Source: GCA-001735895 sp964488685
Lineage (GTDB): Bacteria > Pseudomonadota > Gammaproteobacteria > GCA-001735895
NCBI GenBank assembly: GCA_964488685.1
Contig: CAZAVY010000002.1
Coordinates: forward strand, 16,909 to 80,908
Direction: 5' to 3'
DNA length: 64,000 bases
The notes below the pieces were generated by a model, which was not told the origin of the DNA, made no database searches, and worked only from the letters and a program-made list of their open reading frames with translations. Both the position numbers and the translations under genes were made by a program. Shown piece after piece: positions 53,209 to 61,552 of this stretch (the first letter of the stretch is position 1; every line of letters starts with the position of its first letter).

Positions 53209-54948
53209 ATGCTTAATTCGGACAAAGGTTTGTCGAACCGGATCGCTCGTACAATTCTTGATGGCTTCGATCGACACTTCACCATCTTCAGCAATATAAC
53301 CAGGGGCGCCAGGCAGCGTTTCGAAAATGCCGACTGGGAAGGCGAGCGCAAGGCATCGCGAGAACGTATAGAATTTTACGATATTCGGGTCAAGGATTCG
53401 ATTCGCGATCTGCAAAAACTGTTTGACTTCGACCTGTTCGACAGCCCGCTCTGGTTTGCCGTCAAACGGGAATACGTCCTGTTGATCAGCAATCACCTGC
53501 AACCCGAACTGGCGGAATCATTTTACAACTCGGTTTTCTGCGCCCTGTTTCATCGTGATTACTTCGGCAACGATTACATTTTCGTACGCAGCTCGGTTTC
53601 GACCGAGTACATCGATTCCGAGAAACCTTCCTATCACGTTTATTATCCGGCAAAGCGTGGCCTGCGAGCTTCGATAAAACAGGTTTTGCTCGACAGCCTG
53701 TTCAACCTGCCATTCGAGGATATCGATCGCGACGTACGCAATATTACCTACGCCTTGATCAAGCAGGCTTTCACTCGACCGCGCCGCGCGCATCTCAATT
53801 TCCAGTTTCAGGTGATCAGTAGCGTCTTTTATCGCAACAAGGCAGCCTATATCGTCGGTAGAGCTATTAATTCTAACAAAGAGTACCCTTTCGCGATCCC
53901 GATTTTACATAGCACGGGTAACTCCGTTTATTGCGATGCAATAATAATCGGCAAGCAGGGGCTGACGCGCCTGTTCGAATTTTCTTATATTTACTTTATG
54001 GTCGATCACCCGGTTCCATCTTCGATAATCACCTTCTTGCGCAAATTGATGCCAACCCGCAGCAAGGAATCATTTTATTCATCGATCGGCTTGCATAAAC
54101 AGGGCAAGACGGTTTTTTACCGCGATTTTCTGCATCATCTGAAACACTCGGAAGACGAACTGATTTTCGCGCCCGGAATCAAGGGCATGGTAATGGCCGT
54201 TTTCACGCTGCCGTCTTACCCCTACGTATTCAAGGTAATTCGCGATCGATTTCCGCCTCCGAAAAAAACCACTCGCCAGGAAGTACTGGATACCTACCGC
54301 CTGGTCAAAATGCACGATCGAGTCGGGCGTATGTCCGACATCCTGGAATATTCACATGTGGCCTTGCCACGTGCCCGTTTTTCCGAGGACTTGCTCGAGG
54401 AGCTATACCAAACCTGCACCCACAGTGTCTCCGAGGAAGGAGATCAGATCGTTATCAAGCACATGTATATAGAACGGCGCATGACCCCGTTAAACCTGGC
54501 GGTTTTAGAGGCTGACGACAGATACCTGGAACGCCTCATGAAAGGCTACGGTGAAGCGATCAAGGAACTGGCGGCGGCGAATATCTTCCCCGGGGATTTG
54601 CTGATGAAAAACTTCGGCGTTACCGGCCAGGGTCAGGGGCGCGTCGTGTTTTACGACTACGATGAAATCTGCTACCTGACCGAATGTAATTTCCGCGAAA
54701 TACCCGAGGCGCTGTCCCCGGAAGATGAAATGGCCGCGGAACCCTGGTACAGCATTGCCGCCAACGACATCTTTCCGGAACAGTTCGCAACCTTCCTGTT
54801 CGCTAACAATCGCATACGCCAGGCGTTTTTAAAATCCCACCGCGATTTACTTAAAGCTGATTTCTGGATTCAGAAGCAGCAAAACATCAAGGCCGGAATA
54901 TACGAAGACGTTTTCCCCTACCCTCAAAAAATTCGCTTCAATCGGTGA
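53209..54948 (+). CDS. aceK: Isocitrate dehydrogenase kinase/phosphatase
   Basis: AceK phosphorylates and dephosphorylates isocitrate dehydrogenase and so sets the split between the TCA cycle and the glyoxylate shunt. The 579-residue product matches the family throughout: FDRHFTIFSNITRGARQRFE, the ATP-binding region FAPGIKGMVMAVFTLPSYPYVFKVIRD, and DLLMKNFGVTGQGQGRVVFYDYDEICYL. Its stop and the stop of the convergent aceA are 18 bases apart. In E. coli these genes form one operon (aceBAK); no malate synthase gene is here. Confidence 0.96.
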   Translation: MLNSDKGLSNRIARTILDGFDRHFTIFSNITRGARQRFENADWEGERKASRERIEFYDIRVKDSIRDLQKLFDFDLFDSPLWFAVKREYVLLISNHLQPELAESFYNSVFCALFHRDYFGNDYIFVRSSVSTEYIDSEKPSYHVYYPAKRGLRASIKQVLLDSLFNLPFEDIDRDVRNITYALIKQAFTRPRRAHLNFQFQVISSVFYRNKAAYIVGRAINSNKEYPFAIPILHSTGNSVYCDAIIIGKQGLTRLFEFSYIYFMVDHPVPSSIITFLRKLMPTRSKESFYSSIGLHKQGKTVFYRDFLHHLKHSEDELIFAPGIKGMVMAVFTLPSYPYVFKVIRDRFPPPKKTTRQEVLDTYRLVKMHDRVGRMSDILEYSHVALPRARFSEDLLEELYQTCTHSVSEEGDQIVIKHMYIERRMTPLNLAVLEADDRYLERLMKGYGEAIKELAAANIFPGDLLMKNFGVTGQGQGRVVFYDYDEICYLTECNFREIPEALSPEDEMAAEPWYSIAANDIFPEQFATFLFANNRIRQAFLKSHRDLLKADFWIQKQQNIKAGIYEDVFPYPQKIRFNR

Positions 54949-54966
54949 GCGATACTGGCAGAAAAG

Positions 54967-56271
54967 CTAGAACTGATCTTCCTCGGTAGACCCGGACATG
55001 GCTGTGACCGAAGAAGCACCGCCTTGAATCGTGGTAGTCACGTCGTCGAAGTAACCAGCGCCAACTTCCTGCTGATGCGAAACAAAACTATACCCCTTGT
55101 CGGCTGCGGCAAATTCAGGCTCCTGCACCTTTTCGACGTAGTGCTTCATACCTTCGCCACGGGCGTAATCGTAGGCCAGGTCGAACATATGGTACCACAT
55201 GCTATGAATGCCGGCGAGCGTGATGAACTGGAACTTGTAACCCATTTCGGCAATCTTATCCTGAAATTCGGCGATGGTTTTATCGTCGAGGTTTTTCTTC
55301 CAGTTAAACGATGGCGAGCAGTTGTAGGCCAATAATTTTCCGGGATGCGCCGCGCGCACCGCCTCGGCCCATTCACGTGCAAAACCCAGGTCCGGGGTAC
55401 CGGTCTCACACCAGACCATATCGGCGTACCTGGCATAAGACACCCCGCGGGAAATTGCCTGTTCCAGTCCATTTTTTACGCAGTAAAATCCTTCATCGGT
55501 ACGCTCGCCGGTAACAAATGGTTTATCATTTTCATCCACATCCGATGTTAGCAGGTTAGCGGCTTCGGAATCGGTACGCGCCAGCAAAACCGTGGGCACG
55601 CCCATGACATCAGCAGCCAGGCGCGCAGCAATCAGTTTTTGCACCGCTTCCTGGGTCGGAATTAATACCTTGCCGCCCATATGCCCGCATTTCTTGACCG
55701 CAGCCAGTTGATCTTCGAAGTGCACGCCACCGGCACCGGCGACTATCATGTTCTTCATCAGTTCAAAAGCGTTCAGAACACCGCCAAATCCAGCTTCGGC
55801 ATCGGCAACGATCGGTAGAAAATAGTCGACGTAATTGTCATCACCGGGGTTCACCCCACGGCTCCACTGAATTTCATCGGCGCGTCGGAAGGTATTATTG
55901 ATACGGCGCACCATGGTGGGGACCGAATCGTATGCGTAGAGCGACTGGTCGGGGTACATGGTTTCCGAAGTATTGCCATCGGCCGCGACCTGCCAGCCTG
56001 AAAGGTAAATCGCCTCGATACCGGCCTTAGCCTGTTGCATCGCCTGACCACCGGTAATCGCACCCATGCTGTTGACATAGCCTTTTCTGGCGCCACCGTT
56101 GACCTGCCCCCAAAGCTTGCCGGCAGCCATACGCGCAAGCGTATTTTCGGGTTGAATCGAACCGCGCAAACGCACCACATCTTCGGCACTATAGCCCCGC
56201 GTTACATTGCTCCAGCGTGAATTTTGTTGCCACTCTTTTTCCAGAGCGGCGATTTGCTCGTTTCTTGTCAT
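54967..56271 (-). CDS. aceA: Isocitrate lyase
   Basis: AceA splits isocitrate to succinate and glyoxylate, the first step of the glyoxylate shunt. The 434-residue product has the catalytic loop KKCGHMGGKVLIPTQEAV, GGVHFEDQLAAVKKCGH, NCSPSFNWKKNLDD and the C-terminal SSVTAMSGSTEEDQF. Length is that of the enterobacterial form. It is the target branch controlled indirectly by AceK next door. An inverted repeat with a GC-rich core lies 41 bases upstream of the start. Confidence 0.97.
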   Translation of the reverse strand: MTRNEQIAALEKEWQQNSRWSNVTRGYSAEDVVRLRGSIQPENTLARMAAGKLWGQVNGGARKGYVNSMGAITGGQAMQQAKAGIEAIYLSGWQVAADGNTSETMYPDQSLYAYDSVPTMVRRINNTFRRADEIQWSRGVNPGDDNYVDYFLPIVADAEAGFGGVLNAFELMKNMIVAGAGGVHFEDQLAAVKKCGHMGGKVLIPTQEAVQKLIAARLAADVMGVPTVLLARTDSEAANLLTSDVDENDKPFVTGERTDEGFYCVKNGLEQAISRGVSYARYADMVWCETGTPDLGFAREWAEAVRAAHPGKLLAYNCSPSFNWKKNLDDKTIAEFQDKIAEMGYKFQFITLAGIHSMWYHMFDLAYDYARGEGMKHYVEKVQEPEFAAADKGYSFVSHQQEVGAGYFDDVTTTIQGGASSVTAMSGSTEEDQF

Positions 56272-56894
56272 GTTGTCGTATCTCTCGAAATACAGTTTGA
56301 TTAAAGTTAAAGGCCCGGTGCGGCCACCGGGGTTAAATATACAATTCCCTGGTAATGTAAATAACCGATTTCCTCAATCCAGTCCATTGCATATAACAAT
56401 AGATTCGCTATTTTTGGATGTGCGCGAAGCCTGCCTTTTGTGTAATAAAAAAGCTACCCATCTATCGACATTTTGCTGCATTACGACGACCGGTTGAAGC
56501 AAACCAGCCTTGAAAGCTTTAATATTTAATAAATGGATTGAGATCGATTTCTGCATTTGGTTACACAATAATTCCGGCCCCGGGCGAGATTATGGCGAAT
56601 TCATACCACCGTAAGCGGGAATTCCCTTCGGCGCCAGCGAAACTTTTTATTGAAATCATGTACTAATGTTATGGTCGGGATAGCACTCCAGATTTAAATT
56701 GAATATTATCACGCACTATATCGCTACTGTTTCCCTTTACCCGTTTATATAGAGAATGAGACCTTCCCTCACAAACGGTAATATAGTAAATATTGCGATA
56801 TTGAGGCGTTAGCTATCCGCATTCGTGGGTATGATGATGTTAAACCTGGCGTATAAGGTGCACGCTCGGGAATTACCGGTAGAGGAAGCAAGCA
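56272..56894. other. Intergenic region upstream of aceA
   Basis: No gene is visible in these 620 bases. The one clear structure is an inverted repeat at 56308-56335: CCCGGTG (56314-56320) and CACCGGG (56325-56331) around a 4-base loop, extended outward by TTAA on both sides. It lies 41 bases upstream of the aceA start and could be an operator or a leader stem-loop. The rest is AT-rich and carries no recognisable RNA gene. Confidence 0.5.
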
Positions 56895-57134
56895 ATGTCA
56901 TATCATGCCGATTATCTGGCATCCATAAAAAACCCTGAAGCTTTCTGGGCCGAGAAGGCTACCCAGCTCGATTGGTACAAAGCTTCCAGCCATGTTCTGA
57001 CCACCGATGAACATGGCATCCAGCACTGGTTCGCCGATGGCGAATTGAACACTTGTTCAGAAAATCTCCTGAAAAACAAAGTCCTGTGCAATCATCGCGG
57101 CAGTTCATGTAATCTCCGGGCTAGCAACCGATGA
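56895..57134 (+). pseudogene. N-terminal fragment of an AMP-forming acyl-CoA synthetase (PrpE/Acs type)
   Basis: The 79-codon frame begins MSYHADYLASIKNPEAFWAEKATQLDWYK and continues to WFADGELNTCSENLL. This is the N-terminal ACAS domain of propionyl- or acetyl-CoA synthetases, normally over 600 residues. After LNTC the sequence no longer fits and stops. A ribosome site (AGAGGAAG) still precedes it. Its stop codon overlaps the start of the next gene in ATGA, so its translation may drive that gene. Confidence 0.7.
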
Positions 57135-57676
57135 GAATCCTCATTTGCATTATCACAACCTGGCTCCTGCTGGTCGCCCCGGTATCGGCGGAACACGAAG
57201 TTGATCACCGCTATAACATTCGAGGTTATGTGCTCGATGAAAATCAACGGGCGATCAGCAACCAGGAAATCCTTGTTCTAGACGGTAGCAATTTACTGGC
57301 GAAGAGTTCCACGGATTCGGCTGGTTATTTTTCCTTGCACCTGCATCTGCATAACGAAGACCGCGGCCGGAAACTGACCCTCCGCAGCGGTCTAAACGCG
57401 GCAGAGCTTAGAGTGTCATTCGATATTTCAGACGTGACAACACTAAGAGTTCATGACGCGAATTTTGTCGGCAGCGAATATATTGAAGGGGATCTAGGCC
57501 GCTTTCGACTACCTGGCTGGGTTTACCCGCTTGGCGGGTTCATTGTTATCGCTTTCATCCTGGTGATACTCGAAAAACGACGTAAAAAGAAAATCAGGCA
57601 GCATCAAAAAAGGCCTATCGAGGAGTCCTCTTCTCATCGACAAAAACGCAACAAAAGGAAACGTCGAAAACACTGA
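57131..57676 (+). CDS. Exported single-pass membrane protein with a carboxypeptidase-regulatory-like domain
   Basis: A 181-residue protein that I do not recognise by name. It has a signal peptide (residues 1-20, ending VSA) and a beta-sandwich domain at about 28-115 suggested by YNIRGYVLDENQRAISNQEILVLDG and STDSAGYFSLHLHLH. A transmembrane segment at about 130-146 (YPLGGFIVIAFILVILE) is followed by a strongly basic tail rich in Lys and Arg that must face the cytoplasm. The domain pattern fits a CarboxypepD_reg-like fold. It is coupled by a 4-base overlap to the acyl-CoA synthetase fragment. Confidence 0.6.
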   Translation: MRILICIITTWLLLVAPVSAEHEVDHRYNIRGYVLDENQRAISNQEILVLDGSNLLAKSSTDSAGYFSLHLHLHNEDRGRKLTLRSGLNAAELRVSFDISDVTTLRVHDANFVGSEYIEGDLGRFRLPGWVYPLGGFIVIAFILVILEKRRKKKIRQHQKRPIEESSSHRQKRNKRKRRKH

Positions 57677-57915
57677 ATCGGTGTAACTGGCCCGCAAAGC
57701 GTTTCCCATGACCACACCCCGTTTTGACTTAGCTGGCACAATTCGCCCGGGGCCGGGTACCTTCGTGCAACATGCAGGCTAGCCTGAATATTTCATGAGC
57801 ACTCGATTTTCTACCGTGAAAGGGACAGGTCGGGTTTTGTGCAGGTTTTTAAGCATGCCGGTCTTGGGATTTCATATACGGGGCGCCTGGGCTGTCCAAG
57901 TTGCTCACGCACAAG

Positions 57916-57987
57916 TCGAACCCTCGATACGTTAGCGTATACACACTTCCCAGTGTGTACTCCACCGACCACTCGGACATCTCTACG
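57916..57987 (-). pseudogene. Broken tRNA-Ser(GGA) gene
   Basis: Read on the minus strand, bases 57987 to 57916 follow a bacterial tRNA-Ser(GGA): GATGTCCGAGTGG at the D-arm, a GGGAAGTGTGTATACG anticodon-to-variable segment, a long variable arm, and GAGGGTTCGA of the T-arm. After GTTCGA the 3' half of the T-stem and the acceptor strand are gone. The anticodon arm has an extra base, leaving a 7-bp stem with a 6-base loop. It cannot be a working tRNA. Its 5' end overlaps the apbE stop codon. Confidence 0.7.
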
Positions 57988-58909
57988 AAATCATTCGATT
58001 CATATTACGAACGGGTAACGCATTGCCGAAACACTCGCCTTGCTCGTCGATCCAGATGTATGTCAATCCGGTTGAGTCAAGCCAGGACTTACCTTCTTCC
58101 CCTTTGAGCATGGCAATAGTGCTGGTGCTGCCTGCTATCAGGCAATGGGGGCCAACAACGCTCACGGCGCGCATGCCCTGTACCGGCCAACCGGTCATTG
58201 GATTAAGTATATGGCTGTAACGCTTACCTTCAATTACCATGCAACGTTGGTAGTCGCCACTACTGGCCAGGCCACCCTGTTTCAGTTCGACGCTGGTAAT
58301 CACCCGCTCTGGATTACTTGGATCTTGAATACCGATTGTCCAGGGACTGCCATTGGGACGGGGACCGATGACGTGAATATCGCCACCCATATTTACCAGA
58401 CCTGAGGTAACACCCAAACTGCGACAGAGCTTGGCACAACAGTCAGCAGCATACTCTTTTACGATGCCGCCAAAATCAAGCTCCATACCCAATACGGGCA
58501 AGGTAATACGTGGCGGTGTCCAATCGAGTTTATTCCAGCCGATTAAATTTCGAATTTCATCGACATCCCGTTGTTCGGGTAACTGATTACTACCGAAATT
58601 CCAGACATTGCGTAGCACACCAGAGGTGACGTCAAACAATCCGTGACTTTGATAGAAACAAGTCTGCGCGTAATCGAGCAAGGCGGCAGTTTCGGCGTCA
58701 ACAATGATGCCTGGCTGGCCTGCCCTGGCATTGATCATGTTGAGTAAACTGTCGGGGAGGTAACGACTATATTTTAGTTCCAGCCTATTGACTTCCGAAA
58801 TCACTTGCCTGGCGATGACGCTCGCTGATTTCTTGCTATGGCAGTACAGACTGAGATCATTGCGGCAGGCCATGGCCCTAAAAGTGAAACGGTGAAGCCG
58901 CAATCCCAT
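57983..58909 (-). CDS. apbE: FAD:protein FMN transferase (ApbE family)
   Basis: ApbE attaches FMN from FAD to a Ser or Thr of target proteins. The 308-residue product has the family motifs FDVTSGVLRNVWNFG, LDFGGIVKEYAADCCAKLCRSLGV, NMGGDIHVIGPRPNGSPWTIGIQDP and SSGDYQRCMVIEGKRYSHILNPMTGWPV. It lacks any signal peptide or lipobox: the N-terminus MGLRLHRFTFRAMACRNDL begins directly with the catalytic domain. Most ApbE proteins are exported, so this one may act in the cytoplasm. It is last in the tlpA-like/DUF4266/DUF3570 operon, 9 bases after DUF3570. Its likely substrate is a neighbour, but no standard flavinylation motif is evident. Confidence 0.9.
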   Translation of the reverse strand: MGLRLHRFTFRAMACRNDLSLYCHSKKSASVIARQVISEVNRLELKYSRYLPDSLLNMINARAGQPGIIVDAETAALLDYAQTCFYQSHGLFDVTSGVLRNVWNFGSNQLPEQRDVDEIRNLIGWNKLDWTPPRITLPVLGMELDFGGIVKEYAADCCAKLCRSLGVTSGLVNMGGDIHVIGPRPNGSPWTIGIQDPSNPERVITSVELKQGGLASSGDYQRCMVIEGKRYSHILNPMTGWPVQGMRAVSVVGPHCLIAGSTSTIAMLKGEEGKSWLDSTGLTYIWIDEQGECFGNALPVRNMNRMIS

Positions 58910-58918
58910 GTTTGAACC

Positions 58919-60043
58919 TCAAAACCTATGGCTGATTCCAAAGGAAACGCTATAACTTTCCAAGGGCTCAGGGTCGATCGATTCATCGCCGTCTAACTTG
59001 AGATCACCGCGGCGGGTATAGTATTCGATATTGAGATTAATGCTGGTATCGCTGTTAAAGGTTTTTTCGAGCTTGAGACCGACTAAGGCCGAACCATAGC
59101 CCGCCAGACGAAAATCACTGGAATAAATACCATCTGCTCGTGTCGTGTTAAAAAAAGGCGCATAAAAATCAGCCTTCTCCTGGGTATAATAACGAAGACT
59201 GTATGATGCTAGCCAACCTTTGGCAAATTCCTGATTCCACGTCGTTTCCAGGGTATGCGCCTCGATTCCCCAGTCGTCTTCAAAGTATCGGTAAGCCATG
59301 TGTACCGATGCCTGGTCGCCATGCCGATAGGCAATATAACGCACCAGAAACGCGGTTTGCTGCCGCTCCGTCGGCCGGTTATCAGAAACAAAGCTAGCTT
59401 CGACCAGGGCGAGTTTATACGGATCGCTTAGATATCCGGATTCTTCTGCAAGCGACAAATTCATCTGCAACAGGGATTGCGCGCCTAGCACCTGGGTGAC
59501 GCCGACAAACAAACTGCTACCCTCTTTATCTTCGTCTAAGCTTTGCCCGGTTGCGCTTATGTCGTCATCCGCATATCCGGCCCCGACAGAATAAGTTGTA
59601 CTTTTGTCATTGCGATCCCATTGATATTCCATAGTAACGGAAAATGAATCGTAGTCGTTTTCACTGGAACTAGCGGGCGAAACTGAAAGTATCCCGTTAT
59701 CGGTAAAATGGCGGTAGTTGACGGCAACTGCGGTTCGTTCGTCGGTAATAGAAGCCCCGCTAGTTACCTGAATTACCTCGCCGCCGGGACCCGGCAAAAA
59801 GAAAATCGGTGAGGCGCCGGACATGGTTTCATATTCCACTGACACCAGCAGATCGTTTTTGCCATTGATCGGAATGCCAAAACTTAAATAATCCGCTTCC
59901 ACCTCCATCAGCTCGTCTTCTTCATAGCTAAGATGTTTGTAGGTGACGGGAACATCATCGAGGGCACTGGCCCCCGCAGCAATTCCCGGTAACGCCAGGG
60001 CCGCTGTCATTAAACTTTTTAGATAATGCTCAGTTGCAGCCAC
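58919..60043 (-). CDS. DUF3570 outer-membrane beta-barrel protein
   Basis: A protein of about 374 residues with alternating amphipathic strands ending in Phe (SYSVSFGISHRF), typical of an outer-membrane barrel; it matches DUF3570. I start it at the GTG at 60043 (AATEHYLKSLMTAALALPGIAAGASA), which overlaps the upstream gene by 14 bases and gives a signal peptide. The longer frame to 60214 lies inside the DUF4266 gene. Strand repeats recur with aromatic residues at the ends (for example YSLRYYTQEKADFY, YIAYRHGDQASVHMAYRYF). No catalytic site can be named. It may hold or export a partner at the cell surface. Confidence 0.8.
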   Translation of the reverse strand: MAATEHYLKSLMTAALALPGIAAGASALDDVPVTYKHLSYEEDELMEVEADYLSFGIPINGKNDLLVSVEYETMSGASPIFFLPGPGGEVIQVTSGASITDERTAVAVNYRHFTDNGILSVSPASSSENDYDSFSVTMEYQWDRNDKSTTYSVGAGYADDDISATGQSLDEDKEGSSLFVGVTQVLGAQSLLQMNLSLAEESGYLSDPYKLALVEASFVSDNRPTERQQTAFLVRYIAYRHGDQASVHMAYRYFEDDWGIEAHTLETTWNQEFAKGWLASYSLRYYTQEKADFYAPFFNTTRADGIYSSDFRLAGYGSALVGLKLEKTFNSDTSINLNIEYYTRRGDLKLDGDESIDPEPLESYSVSFGISHRF

Positions 60044-60251
60044 AGCCCCCACCCACAACGCTGTACCCGCCCGACGCGGATTCTTTGCTAGTGACAACCT
60101 GTTCGCGAATGATGCGCTGCAAACCATCGGGCTCAACTGACATATGCGCTCTAGCCAGATCGCCCCGCTGCCAGGGTTTAAGATCAACCGCACAACCTGA
60201 ACCCAGCAGGGCAAGCGAAATCGACAGGAAAAACGTGAATCGTATTTTCAT
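60030..60251 (-). CDS. DUF4266 lipoprotein with C-terminal Gly-Cys motif
   Basis: A 73-residue lipoprotein. The lipobox is LGSGC with Cys20, so the mature form has about 54 residues. It keeps the DUF4266 pattern LKPWQRGDLARAHMSVEPD and RIIREQVVTSKESASGG and ends GGGCGCN. That paired-Cys, Gly-rich tail is the hallmark of the family and could bind metal, form a disulfide or be modified. The gene lies between the tlpA-like and DUF3570 genes and overlaps the latter. A thiol oxidoreductase and an FMN transferase in the same operon suggest that the Cys or Ser residues near the C-terminus are their substrates; this is inference. Confidence 0.85.
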   Translation of the reverse strand: MKIRFTFFLSISLALLGSGCAVDLKPWQRGDLARAHMSVEPDGLQRIIREQVVTSKESASGGYSVVGGGCGCN

Positions 60252-60291
60252 TTTAGATTTCGATACTTGAATGGTTGATTGGATTTAATAA

Positions 60292-60798
60292 TTAGAAAGT
60301 GCTCTCAATTATTTTTTGTATCTTTTCCTCGTCCCGGGAATCGAAGCCCAAATGGCGCAGCTTGATTTTCCCGTCACGGCCGATCAGATAGGTACTGGGC
60401 ATGACTTGCACATCGTAACGAGTCGCAATATCACCCTTGTTATTATGTGCAACGACAAAGCTTACTGGCGGGGTTTTTTCCAGAAAAGCCATTAAGTCAT
60501 CGCGATCTTCATCGAGACCAACGGCAATTACGACGAGACCGCGGTCGCCATATTTCTGATTTAACTGTTCCATAAAAGGAAATGACTTAAGGCAGGGTAT
60601 GCACCAGGAAGCCCAAAAATCCAGATACACGACCTGGCCCTTATAGTGTTTAAGGGAAAGATACTTGCCATTGAGAATATTCTGCACCGAAAAATCGGGT
60701 GCCTTTTGATCGACCCCTACAGAATAAGCCGAGCCGGGTAAAAAACCGGCAACCAGCAGCATAGCAATAAGTCGGGTCTTGCAAAGTTTCTTTTTCAT
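60292..60798 (-). CDS. TlpA-like exported thioredoxin
   Basis: A thiol oxidoreductase of 168 residues with a signal peptide or anchor (hydrophobic LIAMLLVAGFLPGSAYS) and a TlpA/ResA-type thioredoxin fold. The active site WCIPC lies in FWASWCIPCLKSFPFME, and the cis-Pro region is VMPSTYLIG. The ATG at 60798 is preferred to the one at 60807 because an AGGA ribosome site has proper spacing only to it. It is first in the operon, with the 163-bp duplicated region 87 bases upstream. It probably reduces disulfides in the lipoprotein or the haem protein of the cluster. Confidence 0.88.
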   Translation of the reverse strand: MKKKLCKTRLIAMLLVAGFLPGSAYSVGVDQKAPDFSVQNILNGKYLSLKHYKGQVVYLDFWASWCIPCLKSFPFMEQLNQKYGDRGLVVIAVGLDEDRDDLMAFLEKTPPVSFVVAHNNKGDIATRYDVQVMPSTYLIGRDGKIKLRHLGFDSRDEEKIQKIIESTF

Positions 60799-60884
60799 GT
60801 TCTTCATCCTAAAGTTCGTTCATCGTTTACCGCAAGATTAAGGGCGGTTACCCGGATCGTTTTTTCGATTTATGACAGCTATGC

Positions 60885-61047
60885 GAATATTTCCCGATAT
60901 CTGTTCATTTCTCAGCTAGCCTAAGCCACTGGTTGATCACCGTAAATTCAATTATTTTTACCGATTTCTGTGACCTACATCTCAATTAGCCGGACAATTT
61001 CCATTGGTCAGCAGATATCGACCGTTCGTCGCCTCCGAGCGCCACTG
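60885..61047 (-). repeat. 163-bp duplicated regulatory region, copy A (upstream of the tlpA-like operon)
   Basis: This stretch is the reverse complement of 62521-62683, at the same length with no net indel and about 88% identity (some 20 differences). Relative to the gene that follows it, each copy has the same orientation and nearly the same distance (about 80 bases). The best-kept blocks include CTGTGACCTACATCTCAATT at 60967-60986 and TTCATTTCTCAGCTAGCCTA at 60904-60923. It most likely carries a shared promoter or operator. I found no clear -35/-10 pair. Confidence 0.85.
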
Positions 61048-61552
61048 CATCATTTCGCTACAAATTCATCCTCGCACAAGCGGTGATCTTATGAATTCTG
61101 TGATTGATAGGGAGGGAGGAATACGATCACTCCTTCAGGCCAAACCCGCCCTCGATACTTTCATCTGAAAGCAACTGAGGGTGAAATAGGGTTGGTTTGG
61201 GCTATATGTTGAATTGCACTTAAAACTGACCCGGTATTTGCATTGAATTTTACACCGCTCTGGTTTGGATAATCCCTTGAAAATTAACCATATCTGATAT
61301 CCGGTGTGGACTAACTATTAGCCCGGACATTTCATGAACTGCCGCGATGATTGCGCAGGACTTTGTTTTCTCGGGAGATTTTCCGAAGAAGTGTCGGACC
61401 AATGGATCCGGCCGACTGAGGAAGGTTCCTGAGGAAACAAAGGTCAAGCAAGGGCGCGAGCAGGTTTATGAAATGTTCGGGTTAGATGCAAATATCTTCA
61501 AAAGTGGATCAATCGAGCGCGCAATTCAACAACCCCATCAAGCAGCGCGAGA
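61048..61552. other. Intergenic region between repeat copy A and the antitoxin-like gene
   Basis: No gene is supported here. A stretch near 61213-61250 (CACTTAAAACTGACCC then GCATTGAATTTTACACC) resembles the repeated terminal motifs of IS21-family elements, but no transposase gene is present. The remaining short open frames have no recognisable content. Confidence 0.3.

Noticed and set aside
60044..60214. Longer start for the DUF3570 protein
   Set aside because: The added 57 residues lie antiphase inside the DUF4266 gene and would bury the signal peptide.
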